Shown here piece after piece: positions 53,701-63,607 of a stretch of DNA of 64,000 bases. The stretch comes from Sedimenticola hydrogenitrophicus (GTDB taxonomy: Bacteria; Pseudomonadota; Gammaproteobacteria; Chromatiales; Chromatiaceae). The notes beneath the pieces were generated by a model. That model was not told where the DNA came from. It made no database searches and worked only from the letters and a program-made list of their open reading frames with translations. The position numbers and the translations under genes were made by a program. The stretch is from positions 241,611 to 305,610 of the forward strand of contig NZ_JAQGEI010000001.1 in the NCBI RefSeq assembly GCF_029017505.1. Direction: 5' to 3'. Each line of letters begins with the position of its first letter. Within the stretch, counting starts at the first letter, position 1.

Positions 53701-54367
53701 GCGGGTGACGGTGGGGGTGGTGGACAGCGGCTTCAGCCGCGATCAGGCGCACGCCGTCGATGTCGCCGCGGCCTTTGTCATCGAGTCGGGGATGCTGGTT
53801 CAGCGCGAGGCGGGGTACGACCGCGTGCAACACGGCACCGAGACCATCCGCGCCATCCTCGGCGCGGCGCCGACTGTCCGCCTGGCGGTTGCCCAGGTGT
53901 TCACCGACCGTTTCACCACCACCCCCTCCCAGGTGGCGGCCGCCATTCACTGGCTGCTGGCACAACGGGTGGACCTGATCAATCTCAGTCTGGGCCTGCG
54001 CACCGACCGGCCGGTGCTGCGGGCCGCCTGTGCGGCGGCGGCCGGGGCCGGGGTGGCGCTCTGCGCCGCCACCCCGGCGCGTGGCGATCCGGTCTTCCCC
54101 GCCGCCTATCCCGGGGTGCTGCGCATGACCGGCGACGCCCGCTGTGCCGAGGCCGAGTGGTCTCGCCTGCAGACGCAGTATGCCGATTTCGGTGCGTTTG
54201 TCCGCAGCCCGGACGGGCGGGTGGCCGGGGCCAGTATCGGCACCGGCTACCTGAGCGGACATATCGCCGCCTACCTGACGGCCGGTGGTGCGCCGGATAT
54301 CGCTTCAATCCAACGGCATTTGCGCGGTAATGCCCGTTATTTCGGGGCGGAGCGGCGGACGGGCTAG
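53693..54367 (+). CDS. qhpE: subtilisin-like protease QhpE
   Basis: A 224-residue serine protease that removes the leader of the gamma subunit. Catalytic triad regions: Asp in VGVVDSGFS, His in QHGTETI, Ser in VAGASIGTGYLSG. It lacks a signal peptide and is thought to act in the cytoplasm. ATG at 53693 lies inside the end of qhpF, and its stop overlaps the qhpG GTG. Confidence 0.9.
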   Translation: MCRRVTVGVVDSGFSRDQAHAVDVAAAFVIESGMLVQREAGYDRVQHGTETIRAILGAAPTVRLAVAQVFTDRFTTTPSQVAAAIHWLLAQRVDLINLSLGLRTDRPVLRAACAAAAGAGVALCAATPARGDPVFPAAYPGVLRMTGDARCAEAEWSRLQTQYADFGAFVRSPDGRVAGASIGTGYLSGHIAAYLTAGGAPDIASIQRHLRGNARYFGAERRTG

Positions 54368-55731
54368 TGGCAGTGGCGACGACAGGACAATATCCCGAAC
54401 GGTTGCTGGTCCTTGGCGGTGGACCGGCGGGGGCCGCGGCGGCGATGGGGCTGGCGGCTACCGGCTACCCGGTCACCCTGATCAGCGAACCGCGCCCGTT
54501 CGCTGCGATTGAGGGGATCTCGGAGCGGGTGGTTGACGGCCTGCACCAGGCCGGATTTTCCCAGGCGCTGGAGCGGCTGCCGGAGCCCACGCCGCGCCGG
54601 GTTACCTGGAACGGCCTCACCTCGGCGGCCAACCGCGAGCGGCTGATCGACCGACAAGCGTTCGATCGGGCGCTGCTGGCCGATCTGGAACGGGCCGGGG
54701 TGCGGGTGATTCGCGGCCGCGTGCGGCGGCTGGAGCGGTGCGGCGAGGGCCATCGCGTGCGGGTGACCCAGGCGGAGGGAACGCGCCTCTACCCGGGTGA
54801 TTTCCTGATCGAGGCGCGCGGCCGCCGGGCCCCGGCCGGCGACCGGCAGCGCCGGTGCGGCGTTGCCAGCGTCTCCCTGCTGCAACGCTGTCGGGGACCC
54901 TCCCTGCCACCCGGCTCCGCGGTGGAGAGTTTCGCCGAGGGTTGGGCCTGGATGGCGGCGAACGGCGCCGCGGAGCGCTATCTGCAGCTGACCCTGGACG
55001 TGGCGCATGCCCGGTTGCCGGAGAAGGCGTCGCTGACGGGGTTCATCCTGGGGCATCTGCGGTGCTTGCCACAGGCGGCGCCCTTTCTGCAGGACGCCGA
55101 GCCGCTGGGTCCTGCCCATGCCCGCACCAGCACCCCCAGCCACTGCATCGAGCCGGTGGGGGATGACTGGATACGCATCGGCGATGCGGCGATGGCGGTG
55201 GATCCCCTGTCCGGAAACGGCATCTTTCAGGCGCTTTCCTCGGCGCTGCAGGCGCCGGCGGTGGTGCATACCCTGTTGCGGCGGCCGCAGGATGGCGAGC
55301 TGGCGAAACGCTTTCATCGGCAGCGGGTCGCCGACCTGTTCAACCGCTACTCCCGGATCGGACGGGACTTCTATGCCATGGAGTGGCAGTGGGCCGACCG
55401 GCCGTTCTGGGCCGCGCGCCGGGCCTGGCCCGATAGCGAGCCGCTGCATCGTCGCTTCGGCCTGTCCGACATGCGCATCCGCCTACTGCCGGTGCTGCAG
55501 GGTGAGTTTATCGTCGCCCGCGAAGGGGTGGTGACGCCGGATCATCCACTGGGAATCTGGCATCTGGGCGGCGTCCCGCTGGCACCGCTGGTCCGCGCGC
55601 TGCAGCAGGGGAGGGAGCGGCCGCCACTCGACACACTTGCAGGCTGGCCACCGGTCTCGGCGGAGCAGCGGCGCTTGATCGACAATTTCATCGCCGGCTG
55701 TCGGCCGGCTCCCGGCGAACAGCGAGGATAA
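54367..55731 (+). CDS. qhpG: FAD-dependent monooxygenase QhpG
   Basis: A 454-residue flavin monooxygenase, known in the family to dihydroxylate the tryptophan that becomes CTQ, using O2. Dinucleotide-binding LVLGGGPAGAAAAMGLAATG near the N-terminus; DWIRIGDAAMAVDPLSGNGI is the second FAD motif. Start GTG shares a base with the qhpE stop. Present alongside the two U32-type proteins, which is what makes the pair's role interesting. Confidence 0.9.
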   Translation: MAVATTGQYPERLLVLGGGPAGAAAAMGLAATGYPVTLISEPRPFAAIEGISERVVDGLHQAGFSQALERLPEPTPRRVTWNGLTSAANRERLIDRQAFDRALLADLERAGVRVIRGRVRRLERCGEGHRVRVTQAEGTRLYPGDFLIEARGRRAPAGDRQRRCGVASVSLLQRCRGPSLPPGSAVESFAEGWAWMAANGAAERYLQLTLDVAHARLPEKASLTGFILGHLRCLPQAAPFLQDAEPLGPAHARTSTPSHCIEPVGDDWIRIGDAAMAVDPLSGNGIFQALSSALQAPAVVHTLLRRPQDGELAKRFHRQRVADLFNRYSRIGRDFYAMEWQWADRPFWAARRAWPDSEPLHRRFGLSDMRIRLLPVLQGEFIVAREGVVTPDHPLGIWHLGGVPLAPLVRALQQGRERPPLDTLAGWPPVSAEQRRLIDNFIAGCRPAPGEQRG

Positions 55732-55738
55732 GCGAATC

Positions 55739-56662
55739 ATGTCTTTGGCGAATGCCCCCCTGTCCAAACCGGAGCTGGCCTTCACACTCTGCGATGCGAC
55801 GCTGCTGGAGCGCCTTGCCGGGCTCCCTTCGCCGCTCAACGCGGAGGCGTGCCTGGCGGCCTTGGGTTGGCGCGAGTCGGTGCTCCCGCAGGCACTGGCC
55901 GGGCGTCCGCTCGACCGGATCCATTACGGCAATGAGTTCTGCGAGCGCCTGTTGCCCCACTCCACCCAGCTACAGCGGGTGGTGGAGTGGAGCCGGGGGC
56001 ATGGCCTGGGCATCACCTTGCTGACGCCGATGCTGGCCGACCGGGGTATCGAACAGTTGCCGAGGCTGTTTGGGCGACTGCCGGACGCGAGCGAGGTGGT
56101 GGTCAACGACTGGGGGGTGCTGCGGCTGCTGCGGGAGCGCTTTCCCCGGCTGCGCCCGGTGGCCGGACGGCAGATGGGCAAGATGATCAAGGACCCGCGG
56201 CTGCCCTCGGCGGAGTGGGCCAGCGCCATACCCCCCGGGATGCAGTCATCGCTCTATCCGAAACTGATGCAGCGCTTTGGTGTGGAGTCGGTGGAGACCG
56301 ATATCCGTCCCTTCGCCGAGACCGCCGACCTGCGGCCGAACGGCCTCCGCCTCTCGGTGCATCTGCCCTTCGGCTACACCCTGAAGGGGCGTATCTGCAA
56401 GCCGGGCTCGCTGGCGCTGGAGAAGCAGAAAAAGTTCATGCCCGGGCACCGCTGCCAGAAGGAGTGTCTGGTCTATTTCAGCCGCATGCAACGCACCGGC
56501 TGTCAGAGCCCGCATGAGCTGTCCGTCTTCCTGCGCGGCAATACCATCTTCTATCGTTACGGCGCGGAGCAGCAGCGGGTGCTGGGGGAGGCGCTGCGAC
56601 AGGGTTGGGTCAATCGACTGGTACTGGCGGGAGACTGGAATGAAAATCGTTGCACCGATTAG
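55739..56662 (+). CDS. UbiV-like U32 peptidase-family protein
   Basis: A 307-residue protein of the U32 family, so named for a few collagenases but including Fe-S hydroxylases. Four cysteines are placed as in UbiV: C68 (NEFCERLLP) and C220, C239, C243 (CX18CX3C). There is no signal peptide, so it is cytoplasmic. It begins 7 bases after qhpG, same strand, and overlaps the next U32 gene by 23 bases, so it is in the operon. UbiU-UbiV hydroxylate ubiquinone precursors without O2. I infer, without proof, a matching role in CTQ formation; another substrate is possible. Confidence 0.8.
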   Translation: MSLANAPLSKPELAFTLCDATLLERLAGLPSPLNAEACLAALGWRESVLPQALAGRPLDRIHYGNEFCERLLPHSTQLQRVVEWSRGHGLGITLLTPMLADRGIEQLPRLFGRLPDASEVVVNDWGVLRLLRERFPRLRPVAGRQMGKMIKDPRLPSAEWASAIPPGMQSSLYPKLMQRFGVESVETDIRPFAETADLRPNGLRLSVHLPFGYTLKGRICKPGSLALEKQKKFMPGHRCQKECLVYFSRMQRTGCQSPHELSVFLRGNTIFYRYGAEQQRVLGEALRQGWVNRLVLAGDWNENRCTD

Positions 56663-57701
56663 CAAGGCGGCGGAGCTGGAGCCGGTGCTGCAGGCCGGGG
56701 CCGACGAGGTGTACTTCGGCATGGTGCCCGAGGAGTGGACGCGGCAGTTCGGTATCTCCACCGTAAGCCGGCGGCTGTTCGGCAATATCAGGGAGTATGT
56801 CGAGATGCAGTGGATCATCGCGACCGCCCATGCCGCCGGTAAGCAGTCCATGCTGACCCTGAACGCCCAGCACTACACCGAGCCGCAGCTGCGCTGCCTG
56901 ATCGAGCTGGCGCGCCGCTTCGCCGGCGAGGGCGGCGACGCCCTGATCCTGGCCGACCCGGCACTGTTGCTGGCGGTGGCGGAGCTGGATCTGGGCGTCC
57001 GCCTCCACCTCAGCTCCATCGCCGCCTGCCGCAACAGCGAGTCGGCGCGCTTCTTCGGCGAGCTGGGGGTCGACCGGGTGATCTTTCCGCGCTACCTCAA
57101 ACTGGATGAGATCCGGGACATGGTCGCCGCACTGCCGCGCATGGAGTTCGAGGCGTTTATCCTCAATGATGGCTGTATCTACGAGGAGGGGGTCTGCCAC
57201 ACCATCCATCTGCCGCAACAATATGGCGGGCCGATCTGCCTGGACAACTACCAGTACAGCTTCTACCGGGCAGACGGAGAACGCATTGAACAGCCGGCCC
57301 GGCAGGCGCTGTTGCAGAACGAGGCCGATTACAAGGAGTGGACCTGGTACAAGTTCAGCTGCGGCTTCTCCACCTCCGAGCAGGGCTACACCTTCGGCCC
57401 CTGCGGACTTTGCGCCATCCACCGGCTGGCGTCGGACGGGGTGACAGCGATCAAGATTGCCGGTCGCGAGGCGCCCCTGGAGCGCAAGCTGAAGAGCATT
57501 CAGCTGGTGCGCTCGGTGCGCGACCAAGTGGCTGCAGGCGAGACGGCGCAAACCGTTTACGACTACGCCAGCAACGTGCGGGCGCGGCCCGAGCTGTGTC
57601 ACTCGGGCTATATGTGCTACTACCCTGAGGTGCTGGACGAGGTGGATCGCAAGGAGAGGCAGGCGCCCCCGGCGGGCGTGACTACTTCAGCTCGACGATG
57701 A
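56640..57701 (+). CDS. UbiU-like U32 peptidase-family protein
   Basis: A 353-residue U32 protein. Opening MKIVAPISKAAELEPVLQAG, then ADEVYFGM, is the family's N-terminal motif. C179-X6-C186-X13-C200-X40-C241 resembles the UbiU cluster pattern (C169, C176, C193, C232 in E. coli). Extra cysteines (C255, C258, C320, C326) are present. The ATG lies inside the upstream U32 gene. It is probably a heterodimer with that protein. Its 3' end overlaps the convergent FKBP gene by 20 bases. Confidence 0.82.
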   Translation: MKIVAPISKAAELEPVLQAGADEVYFGMVPEEWTRQFGISTVSRRLFGNIREYVEMQWIIATAHAAGKQSMLTLNAQHYTEPQLRCLIELARRFAGEGGDALILADPALLLAVAELDLGVRLHLSSIAACRNSESARFFGELGVDRVIFPRYLKLDEIRDMVAALPRMEFEAFILNDGCIYEEGVCHTIHLPQQYGGPICLDNYQYSFYRADGERIEQPARQALLQNEADYKEWTWYKFSCGFSTSEQGYTFGPCGLCAIHRLASDGVTAIKIAGREAPLERKLKSIQLVRSVRDQVAAGETAQTVYDYASNVRARPELCHSGYMCYYPEVLDEVDRKERQAPPAGVTTSARR

Positions 57702-58200
57702 CGCTCTTCTTCTGCTCCTTCTCGTAGATCGCGTCCATGTCCTGGACTTGGCCGCTGGCCAGCTCCTCGGCGATGGCGTCGCGCACCTCGACGATCACCA
57801 CGTCCATCTGGATAGTAACGCCGGCCAGCGGCGGATTGGCATCCACCACCACGCTCTCGTCGTCCACCTTGACCACGGTGACCACCACCTCGGTGTCGTC
57901 GCGGCGGGTCTTGAAGCGGCGGCCGACGGCGATCTCCCCCTCCAGCTTGAACTTGTCCCGCGGGATCACCTTGACCAGGCGCTCGTCGGTGGCGCCGTAG
58001 GCCTGCTCCGGGGTCAGGGTGAGCTGCAGCCGCTCGCCGATGGACCGGCCCTCCAGCGCCGCCTCCAGGGCGGGGAACACCGTCCCCCGGCCGTGGATGA
58101 AGGAGACGGTCTCACCGTTGTCCGAGGTGTCCAGCAGATTGCCCAGCTGGTCGGTCATGGTGTATTCGATGGTCACTACCTTGTCGTTGCTGATCTGCAT
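57682..58200 (-). CDS. FKBP-type peptidyl-prolyl isomerase, SlyD-like
   Basis: A 172-residue cytoplasmic protein: FKBP half ([39 protein letters not shown]) around an inserted flap, as in Sly[21 protein letters not shown] is the core. The SlyD His-rich metal tail is absent; the C-terminus is [12 protein letters not shown] instead. I chose MQISND at 58200. It converges on the U32 gene with a 20-base overlap. A link to QHNDH folding is possible but unproven. Confidence 0.88.
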   Translation of the reverse strand: MQISNDKVVTIEYTMTDQLGNLLDTSDNGETVSFIHGRGTVFPALEAALEGRSIGERLQLTLTPEQAYGATDERLVKVIPRDKFKLEGEIAVGRRFKTRRDDTEVVVTVVKVDDESVVVDANPPLAGVTIQMDVVIVEVRDAIAEELASGQVQDMDAIYEKEQKKSVIVELK

Positions 58201-58418
58201 CTTCGGGTACCGGGTGTGCTGAAAGGGCCGCACATCTTACGGCGGATCGGGCGGATGTCCAAGTCGCGGGTTATCGGCGGGCAGGCACTTCATCGGGCAG
58301 CCTGACGGAGGCCGGGGCCATTTGTTCTCCCCGGGCGATTTCCGTAGAATTGCAGGTGACAACGCCCGTCGTTCTGCCTAATATCCACCATTTCGTTCAA
58401 TCACAAAGTCTAGCCTGT

Positions 58419-61025
58419 ATGAAGACCAGCGCCGAATTACGCACCGCCTTCCTGAACTTCTTTATCGAGAAGGGACATACGGAGGTTCCCAGCAGCTCGC
58501 TGGTGCCCCATGACGACCCCACGCTGCTGTTTACCAATGCCGGCATGGTGCAGTTCAAGGACACCTTCCTGGGACGGGAGAAGCGCGACTATGTGCGCGC
58601 CACCACTTCCCAGCGCTGCGTGCGCGCCGGCGGCAAACACAACGACCTGGAAAATGTCGGCTACACCGCGCGCCATCACACCTTTTTCGAGATGCTGGGC
58701 AACTTCAGCTTCGGCGACTACTTCAAGCGCGAGGCGATTCAGTACGCCTGGGAGTTCCTCACCGAGGTACTGGGCCTGCCGGAAGAGAAGCTCTGGGTAA
58801 CGGTGTTCGAGGAGGACCAGGAGGCCGAGGATATCTGGCTCAAGGAGATGAAGGTCGACCCGGGCCGCTTCTCCCGTTGCGGCGCCAAGGACAACTTCTG
58901 GTCCATGGGCGATACCGGCCCCTGCGGGCCCTGCTCGGAGATCTTCTACGACCACGGCCCCGAGGTGTGGGGCGGACCGCCCGGCTCCCCGGAAGAGGAC
59001 GGCGACCGCTATATCGAGATCTGGAACCTGGTGTTCATGCAGTTCAACCGCGACCAGGCCGGCGAGATGACCCCGCTGCCGCGGCCCTCGGTGGATACCG
59101 GCATGGGGCTGGAGCGTCTGGCGGCGGTGCTGCAGCATGTGCACAGCAACTACGAAATCGACCTGTTCCAGCACCTGATCAAGGCCGCTGCCGAGGCCAC
59201 CGGCTGCGGCAATCTGGAAGAGAAATCCTTGCGGGTCATCGCCGATCACATCCGCTCCTGCGCCTTCCTGATCGTTGACGGCGTGCTGCCCTCCAACGAG
59301 GGGCGCGGCTACGTCCTGCGCCGCATCATCCGCCGCGCCATCCGCCACGGCTACATGCTGGGCATGAAGCAGCCCTTCTTCCACAAGCTGGTGGAGCCGC
59401 TGAGCCAGGAGATGGGCGCGGCCTATCCCGAGCTGCCCAAGGCGGCCGATCAGGTGCGGCGGGTGCTGCGCCTGGAAGAGGAACGCTTTGCCGAGACCCT
59501 GGAACAGGGGATGAAGATCCTCGATCAGACGATCGAATCACTGGCCGGCAAGGAGATCCCGGGCGAGACCGTGTTCAAGCTCTACGATACCTACGGCTTC
59601 CCCACCGACCTGACCGCGGACATCGCCCGCGAGCGGGATCTGACCCTGGATATGCCCGGTTTCGAGCTGGCGATGCAGGCGCAGCGGGAACGGGCGCGTG
59701 CCGCCAGCCAGTTCGGCGGCGCCCAGCAGGTGGAGATCAATCTCGACGGCGCCACCGAGTTTACCGGCTATGAGCGGCTGGAGAGCAAGGCGACCATCAT
59801 CGCCCTGTTCCAGGACGGCCAATCGGTCGACACCCTGGGGGATGGCGAGGCGGGGCTGGTGGTGCTGGACCGCACCCCGTTCTATGCCGAGTCCGGCGGT
59901 CAGGTGGGTGATGCGGGGGTCCTGGAGTGTGGCGACACCCGCTTCATCGTCACCGACACCCGGAAGCAGGGTGGCGACGTGTTTGTCCACAGTGGCCGTT
60001 TCCAGGGTGCCTCGCTCCAGGTCGGCAGCGAGGTGCTGGCCCGGGTCGACGCCGGCAAGCGCGCTGCCACCGCGCTCAACCACTCCGCCACCCACCTGAT
60101 GCACGCCGCGCTGCAGCGGGTGCTGGGCGAGCATGTCCAGCAGAAGGGCTCGCTGGTCAATGCCGAGCGCCTGCGCTTCGACTTCTCCCACTTCGAGCCG
60201 GTCAGCCGTGAGCAGCTCCAGGAGATCGAGCGCATGGTCAACGAGCAGATTCGCGAGAACCACACCGTGCAGACCCGCATCATGTCCCTGGAGGATGCCA
60301 AGGCGAGCGGCGCGATGGCGCTGTTCGGCGAGAAGTACGGCGACAACGTGCGGGTGTTGCGCATGGGCGACTTCTCCACCGAGCTGTGTGGTGGCACCCA
60401 CGTCAAGGCGGTGGGCGACATCGGCCTGTTCAAGATTGTCTCGGAAACCGGCATCGCCTCCGGCGTGCGGCGCATCGAGGCGGTGACCGGCGCCGCCGCC
60501 CTGCAGTGGGTGGAGGCGGACGAGAACCGGCTGCAACGGATCGCGGACCTGGTCAAATCCGGCCGCGACGATGTGGCGGACAAGGTGACCCAGCTGGTGG
60601 AACGCAGCCGGCGCCTGGAGAAAGAGCTGGAGCAGCTGAAGAGCAAGCTGGCCAGCGCGGCCGGCAGCGACCTGGCCGGCAGCGCCGTCGAAGTGGCGGG
60701 CGTCAAGGTACTGGCCGCCAAGCTCGACGGGGTCGATCCCAAGGACCTGCGCGACACCCTGGACCAGCTGAAAAACAAGCTGGGCAGCGCGGTGATCCTG
60801 CTGGCGGCGGTCAGTGGCGACAAGGTCAGCCTGGTGGCCGGCGTCACCAAGGACCAGATCCCGACCCTGAAGGCGGGGGAGCTGGTGAAGTTCGTCGCCG
60901 AACAGGTGGGCGGCAAGGGCGGTGGCCGGCCCGACATGGCCCAGGCCGGCGGCAGCGACCCGGCGGCCCTGCCCGGCGCCCTGGCCTCGGTCGAGGGCTG
61001 GGTGCGTGAGGCGCTGGGGCAGTAG
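58419..61025 (+). CDS. alaS: alanine-tRNA ligase
   Basis: An 868-residue class II synthetase. N-terminal [34 protein letters not shown] (motif 2 region), [15 protein letters not shown] (motif 3), editing-domain [16 protein letters not shown] and CGGTHV zinc motif, and a C-terminal DHHA1/C-Ala region. I chose the ATG at 58419; a 23-residue longer frame has no family match. First of the conserved alaS-lysC-csrA block. Confidence 0.98.
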   Translation: MKTSAELRTAFLNFFIEKGHTEVPSSSLVPHDDPTLLFTNAGMVQFKDTFLGREKRDYVRATTSQRCVRAGGKHNDLENVGYTARHHTFFEMLGNFSFGDYFKREAIQYAWEFLTEVLGLPEEKLWVTVFEEDQEAEDIWLKEMKVDPGRFSRCGAKDNFWSMGDTGPCGPCSEIFYDHGPEVWGGPPGSPEEDGDRYIEIWNLVFMQFNRDQAGEMTPLPRPSVDTGMGLERLAAVLQHVHSNYEIDLFQHLIKAAAEATGCGNLEEKSLRVIADHIRSCAFLIVDGVLPSNEGRGYVLRRIIRRAIRHGYMLGMKQPFFHKLVEPLSQEMGAAYPELPKAADQVRRVLRLEEERFAETLEQGMKILDQTIESLAGKEIPGETVFKLYDTYGFPTDLTADIARERDLTLDMPGFELAMQAQRERARAASQFGGAQQVEINLDGATEFTGYERLESKATIIALFQDGQSVDTLGDGEAGLVVLDRTPFYAESGGQVGDAGVLECGDTRFIVTDTRKQGGDVFVHSGRFQGASLQVGSEVLARVDAGKRAATALNHSATHLMHAALQRVLGEHVQQKGSLVNAERLRFDFSHFEPVSREQLQEIERMVNEQIRENHTVQTRIMSLEDAKASGAMALFGEKYGDNVRVLRMGDFSTELCGGTHVKAVGDIGLFKIVSETGIASGVRRIEAVTGAAALQWVEADENRLQRIADLVKSGRDDVADKVTQLVERSRRLEKELEQLKSKLASAAGSDLAGSAVEVAGVKVLAAKLDGVDPKDLRDTLDQLKNKLGSAVILLAAVSGDKVSLVAGVTKDQIPTLKAGELVKFVAEQVGGKGGGRPDMAQAGGSDPAALPGALASVEGWVREALGQ

Positions 61026-61045
61026 GCGGCAGCCGCTTACGAAAC

Positions 61046-61109
61046 CGTGGAAACCACGCATATTTTATTGTTTAATTAGCCCCCTTCGGACGCCCGGCTC
61101 CTGGCCGGG
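61046..61109 (+). terminator. two hairpins between alaS and lysC
   Basis: CGTGG/CCACG at 61046-61058, followed by TATTTTATTG, and GCCCGG/CCGGGC at 61091-61109. The first could be a weak terminator; lysC starts 36 bases after the second. Confidence 0.35.
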
Positions 61110-61144
61110 CTAACTATGTAACTGGAAAGCGAGTAGCAGAATCA

Positions 61145-62377
61145 ATGGCCCTTATCGTACAGAAATACGGTGGCACATCGGTCGGCAGCATCGAGCGGAT
61201 ACAGGCGGTGGCCGCAAAGGTCGCGGCGGCACGCAACCATGGCGATCAGGTCGTGGTGGTGGTCTCCGCCATGTCCGGGGAGACCAACCGGCTGATCGCG
61301 CTGGCCAAGGCGATCGAGGAACACCCCTCCGCGCGAGAGATGGATGTCCTGGTATCGACCGGCGAGCAGGTGACCATCGCGCTGCTCTCCATGGCCCTGC
61401 ACAAGATCGGTTGCCCGGCGAAATCCTACACCGGCGGCCAGGTGCATATCCTCACCGACAGCGCCCACAGCAAGGCGCGTATCCAGGATATCGATGATAT
61501 CAAGGTCAAGGCCGACCTCGACGCCGGTTGCGTGGTGGTGGTGGCCGGGTTCCAGGGCATCGACGAGCAGGGCAGTATCACCACCCTAGGTCGCGGCGGT
61601 TCGGATACCACGGCGGTGGCCCTGGCGGCGGCGCTGAAGGCCGACGAGTGCCAGATCTTCACCGATGTGGACGGGGTCTACACCACCGATCCGCGGGTGG
61701 AGCCGAAGGCGCGCCGCATGAGCAAGATATCATTTGAAGAGATGCTGGAGATGGCCAGCCTCGGATCCAAGGTGCTGCAGATCCGGGCGGTCGAATTTGC
61801 CGGCAAATACAATGTACCCCTGCGCGTACTCTCGAGTTTCGAAGAGGGCGAGGGAACCCTGATCACCTTTGAGGACAAGGGTATGGAAGACGCAAAAATT
61901 TCAGGTATCGCGTTCAACCGCGATGAGGCGAAACTCACCATCCTGGGGGTCCCGGATCAGCCCGGCGTGGCCTACCAGATTCTGGGCCCCATCTCCGATG
62001 CCAATATCGAAGTGGACATGATCATCCAGAACATCGGCCAGGACGGGACCACCGACTTCACCTTTACCGTGCATCGCAACGATTACGACAAGGCCGTGTC
62101 CATCCTGAACGGGGTGGCAAAGGAGCTGGGTGCGCGGGAGGTGAGCGGTGATAATACCATCGTCAAGATCTCCCTGGTGGGCGTGGGCATGCGCTCACAC
62201 GCCGGTATCGCCAGCTCCATGTTCGCCGCCCTGTCCAAGGAGGGGATCAATATCCGCATGATCTCCACCTCCGAAATCAAGATCTCGGTGGTGGTCGACG
62301 AGAAGTATCTGGAACTGGGGGTGCGTGCCCTGCACGAGGCGTTTGACCTGGCGGCAGAACCGGCAAAGATAGGCTAG
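61145..62377 (+). CDS. lysC: aspartate kinase
   Basis: A 410-residue enzyme for the first step from aspartate to lysine, threonine, methionine and diaminopimelate. [32 protein letters not shown] and two C-terminal ACT domains (allosteric) are present. The length fits the alpha chain of the LysC type. Located between alaS and csrA, as in many gammaproteobacteria. Confidence 0.97.
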   Translation: MALIVQKYGGTSVGSIERIQAVAAKVAAARNHGDQVVVVVSAMSGETNRLIALAKAIEEHPSAREMDVLVSTGEQVTIALLSMALHKIGCPAKSYTGGQVHILTDSAHSKARIQDIDDIKVKADLDAGCVVVVAGFQGIDEQGSITTLGRGGSDTTAVALAAALKADECQIFTDVDGVYTTDPRVEPKARRMSKISFEEMLEMASLGSKVLQIRAVEFAGKYNVPLRVLSSFEEGEGTLITFEDKGMEDAKISGIAFNRDEAKLTILGVPDQPGVAYQILGPISDANIEVDMIIQNIGQDGTTDFTFTVHRNDYDKAVSILNGVAKELGAREVSGDNTIVKISLVGVGMRSHAGIASSMFAALSKEGINIRMISTSEIKISVVVDEKYLELGVRALHEAFDLAAEPAKIG

Positions 62378-62624
62378 AGTCTACCTATATGGACGAGTCG
62401 GTTCCCTCTATCAGTGAAAGGGCTATTCACATGGAAGTATATACCTTTAATTCCCTTTATTTCTCAATGGGTTAGCTGGTAGAATTCCATCGCTCTTTCA
62501 CCACATCTCCTGTGGCGCAAGTGCTTGGTTGGCGGCGTTTCTGTGCACTTTCCGGAGGATGGAGTCCTCTGCAGGGTTGGTGTTCGTGACGTCACAGTTG
62601 GAAATTTAACAGGGAGATTGGACG
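62378..62624. promoter_or_regulatory. csrA leader region
   Basis: A 247-base gap with no gene. AGGGAG lies 6-7 bases before the csrA ATG, and GGA-containing sites (for example CCGGAGGATGGA near 62552) could bind CsrA for self-control, but this is not shown. Confidence 0.4.
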
Positions 62625-62822
62625 ATGTTGATCTTGACACGCCGCGTAGGCGAGACTCTGATGATTGGAGACGAAGTGACCGTAACGGTACTGGGCGTCA
62701 AAGGTAATCAGGTCCGTATCGGTGTCAATGCCCCACGTGATGTAACGGTGCATCGTGAAGAAATTTACGAGCGCATCAAGCGTGAGCAGCAGACTGACCA
62801 AGATATAGTGGACGACGAGTAA
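62625..62822 (+). CDS. csrA: carbon storage regulator CsrA
   Basis: A 65-residue RNA-binding protein that binds GGA motifs near ribosome sites. [20 protein letters not shown] and [17 protein letters not shown] carry the conserved Arg residues for RNA binding. AGGGAG precedes the ATG. It is followed by tRNA-Ser, as expected. Confidence 0.98.
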   Translation: MLILTRRVGETLMIGDEVTVTVLGVKGNQVRIGVNAPRDVTVHREEIYERIKREQQTDQDIVDDE

Positions 62823-62835
62823 AGCGTTTACCCGT

Positions 62836-62856
62836 ACGGGGCCGTTCAGGCCCCGT
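62836..62856 (+). terminator. hairpin after csrA
   Basis: ACGGGGCC and GGCCCCGT form a perfect 8-bp stem around GTTCA, 14 bases after the csrA stop. The following T-rich tract is short (TGCCTT). Confidence 0.6.
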
Positions 62857-62911
62857 TGCCTTCATGCATAAGCGTGTGTCCCTGACCGATCCATCAGGCC
62901 GGGCAGGGCAG

Positions 62912-62938
62912 AAAAACGGTCCTTCAAAAGCCGTTTTT
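62912..62938. terminator. bidirectional A/T-flanked hairpin
   Basis: AAAAACGG and CCGTTTTT pair around an 11-base loop, ending in T's on the plus strand and A's on the other. A likely second terminator before the tRNA promoter. Confidence 0.5.
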
Positions 62939-63119
62939 AAAGTGAAATTCATAGAAGCAATACGAAAAAAAATGGGTTAGAATACCGCCTCTTTCGGGGC
63001 AGGGTATCGCCCTGGCTGTCCTGGGTTATTGGGACGGCCCCGCGGGGTGAGGTGCGTAGCACCGAATAACACGCACTCCCGCATGGTCCGCAGGACCATT
63101 AAACGCGTGAAATGAATCA

Positions 63120-63210
63120 GGAGAGCTGGCCGAGCGGCTGAAGGCGCGCCCCTGCTAAGGGCGTATGGGTTAATAGCCCATCGAGGGTTCGAATCCCTCG
63201 CTCTCCGCCA
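63120..63210 (+). tRNA. tRNA-Ser (anticodon GCT)
   Basis: A 91-base tRNA: acceptor GGAGAGC pairs with GCTCTCC, anticodon GCT at 63154-63156, a long variable arm (GGGCGTATGGGTTAATAGCC), T-arm GGGTTCGAATCCC, and encoded CCA. Reads AGC/AGU codons. Confidence 0.97.
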
Positions 63211-63277
63211 TTATTTTAGTCAGCTAATTAGTTGACAACGGAGCAAGAAATCTTCAGAATTCGCGCTCCAAAGTTAA

Positions 63278-63354
63278 GCGCCCGTAGCTCAGCTGGATAG
63301 AGTACCTGGCTACGAACCAGGTGGTCGGAGGTTCGAATCCTTCCGGGCGCGCCA
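63278..63354 (+). tRNA. tRNA-Arg (anticodon ACG)
   Basis: A 77-base tRNA: acceptor GCGCCCG with CGGGCGC, anticodon ACG at 63312-63314, T-arm GGAGGTTCGAATCCTTCC, and encoded CCA. Reads CGN codons after A-to-I editing. Confidence 0.97.
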
Positions 63355-63372
63355 TTTTTAGCAAGAAAATCA

Positions 63373-63405
63373 AGCGGTTAGGCGATCAGCCTGCCGCTTT
63401 TTTTC
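63373..63405 (+). terminator. terminator after tRNA-Arg
   Basis: AGCGG/CCGCT with an inner AGGC/GCCT stem, followed by seven T's. It ends the tRNA unit. Confidence 0.75.
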
Positions 63406-63607
63406 TTTCCTGTTTAGCGACTGTGCTAGATTTGTGCTATCCAGCCGGGTCTCGGAAAGCTTGTCTGCATATTCCGCCAGATGTGCTTACAGACATATGA
63501 GCATATCTGCGGACCATGCGTAAGCAAGTGCCCCTTTGATAAGGGGGTACAAGGCATCGTGATACACCTCAAAGCTCGGCTGATCCGGCATTTAGTTCGA
63601 GTCGACC
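63406..63607. other. non-coding stretch
   Basis: I see no gene or repeat here that I can support. A minus-strand open frame has no ribosome site or family match. Confidence 0.4.

Noticed and set aside
59538..61061. A 507-codon minus-strand open frame
   Set aside because: Antisense to alaS.
63120..63354. Prophage or island attachment at the tRNA genes
   Set aside because: No integrase and no repeated tRNA 3' end can be seen downstream within the window.
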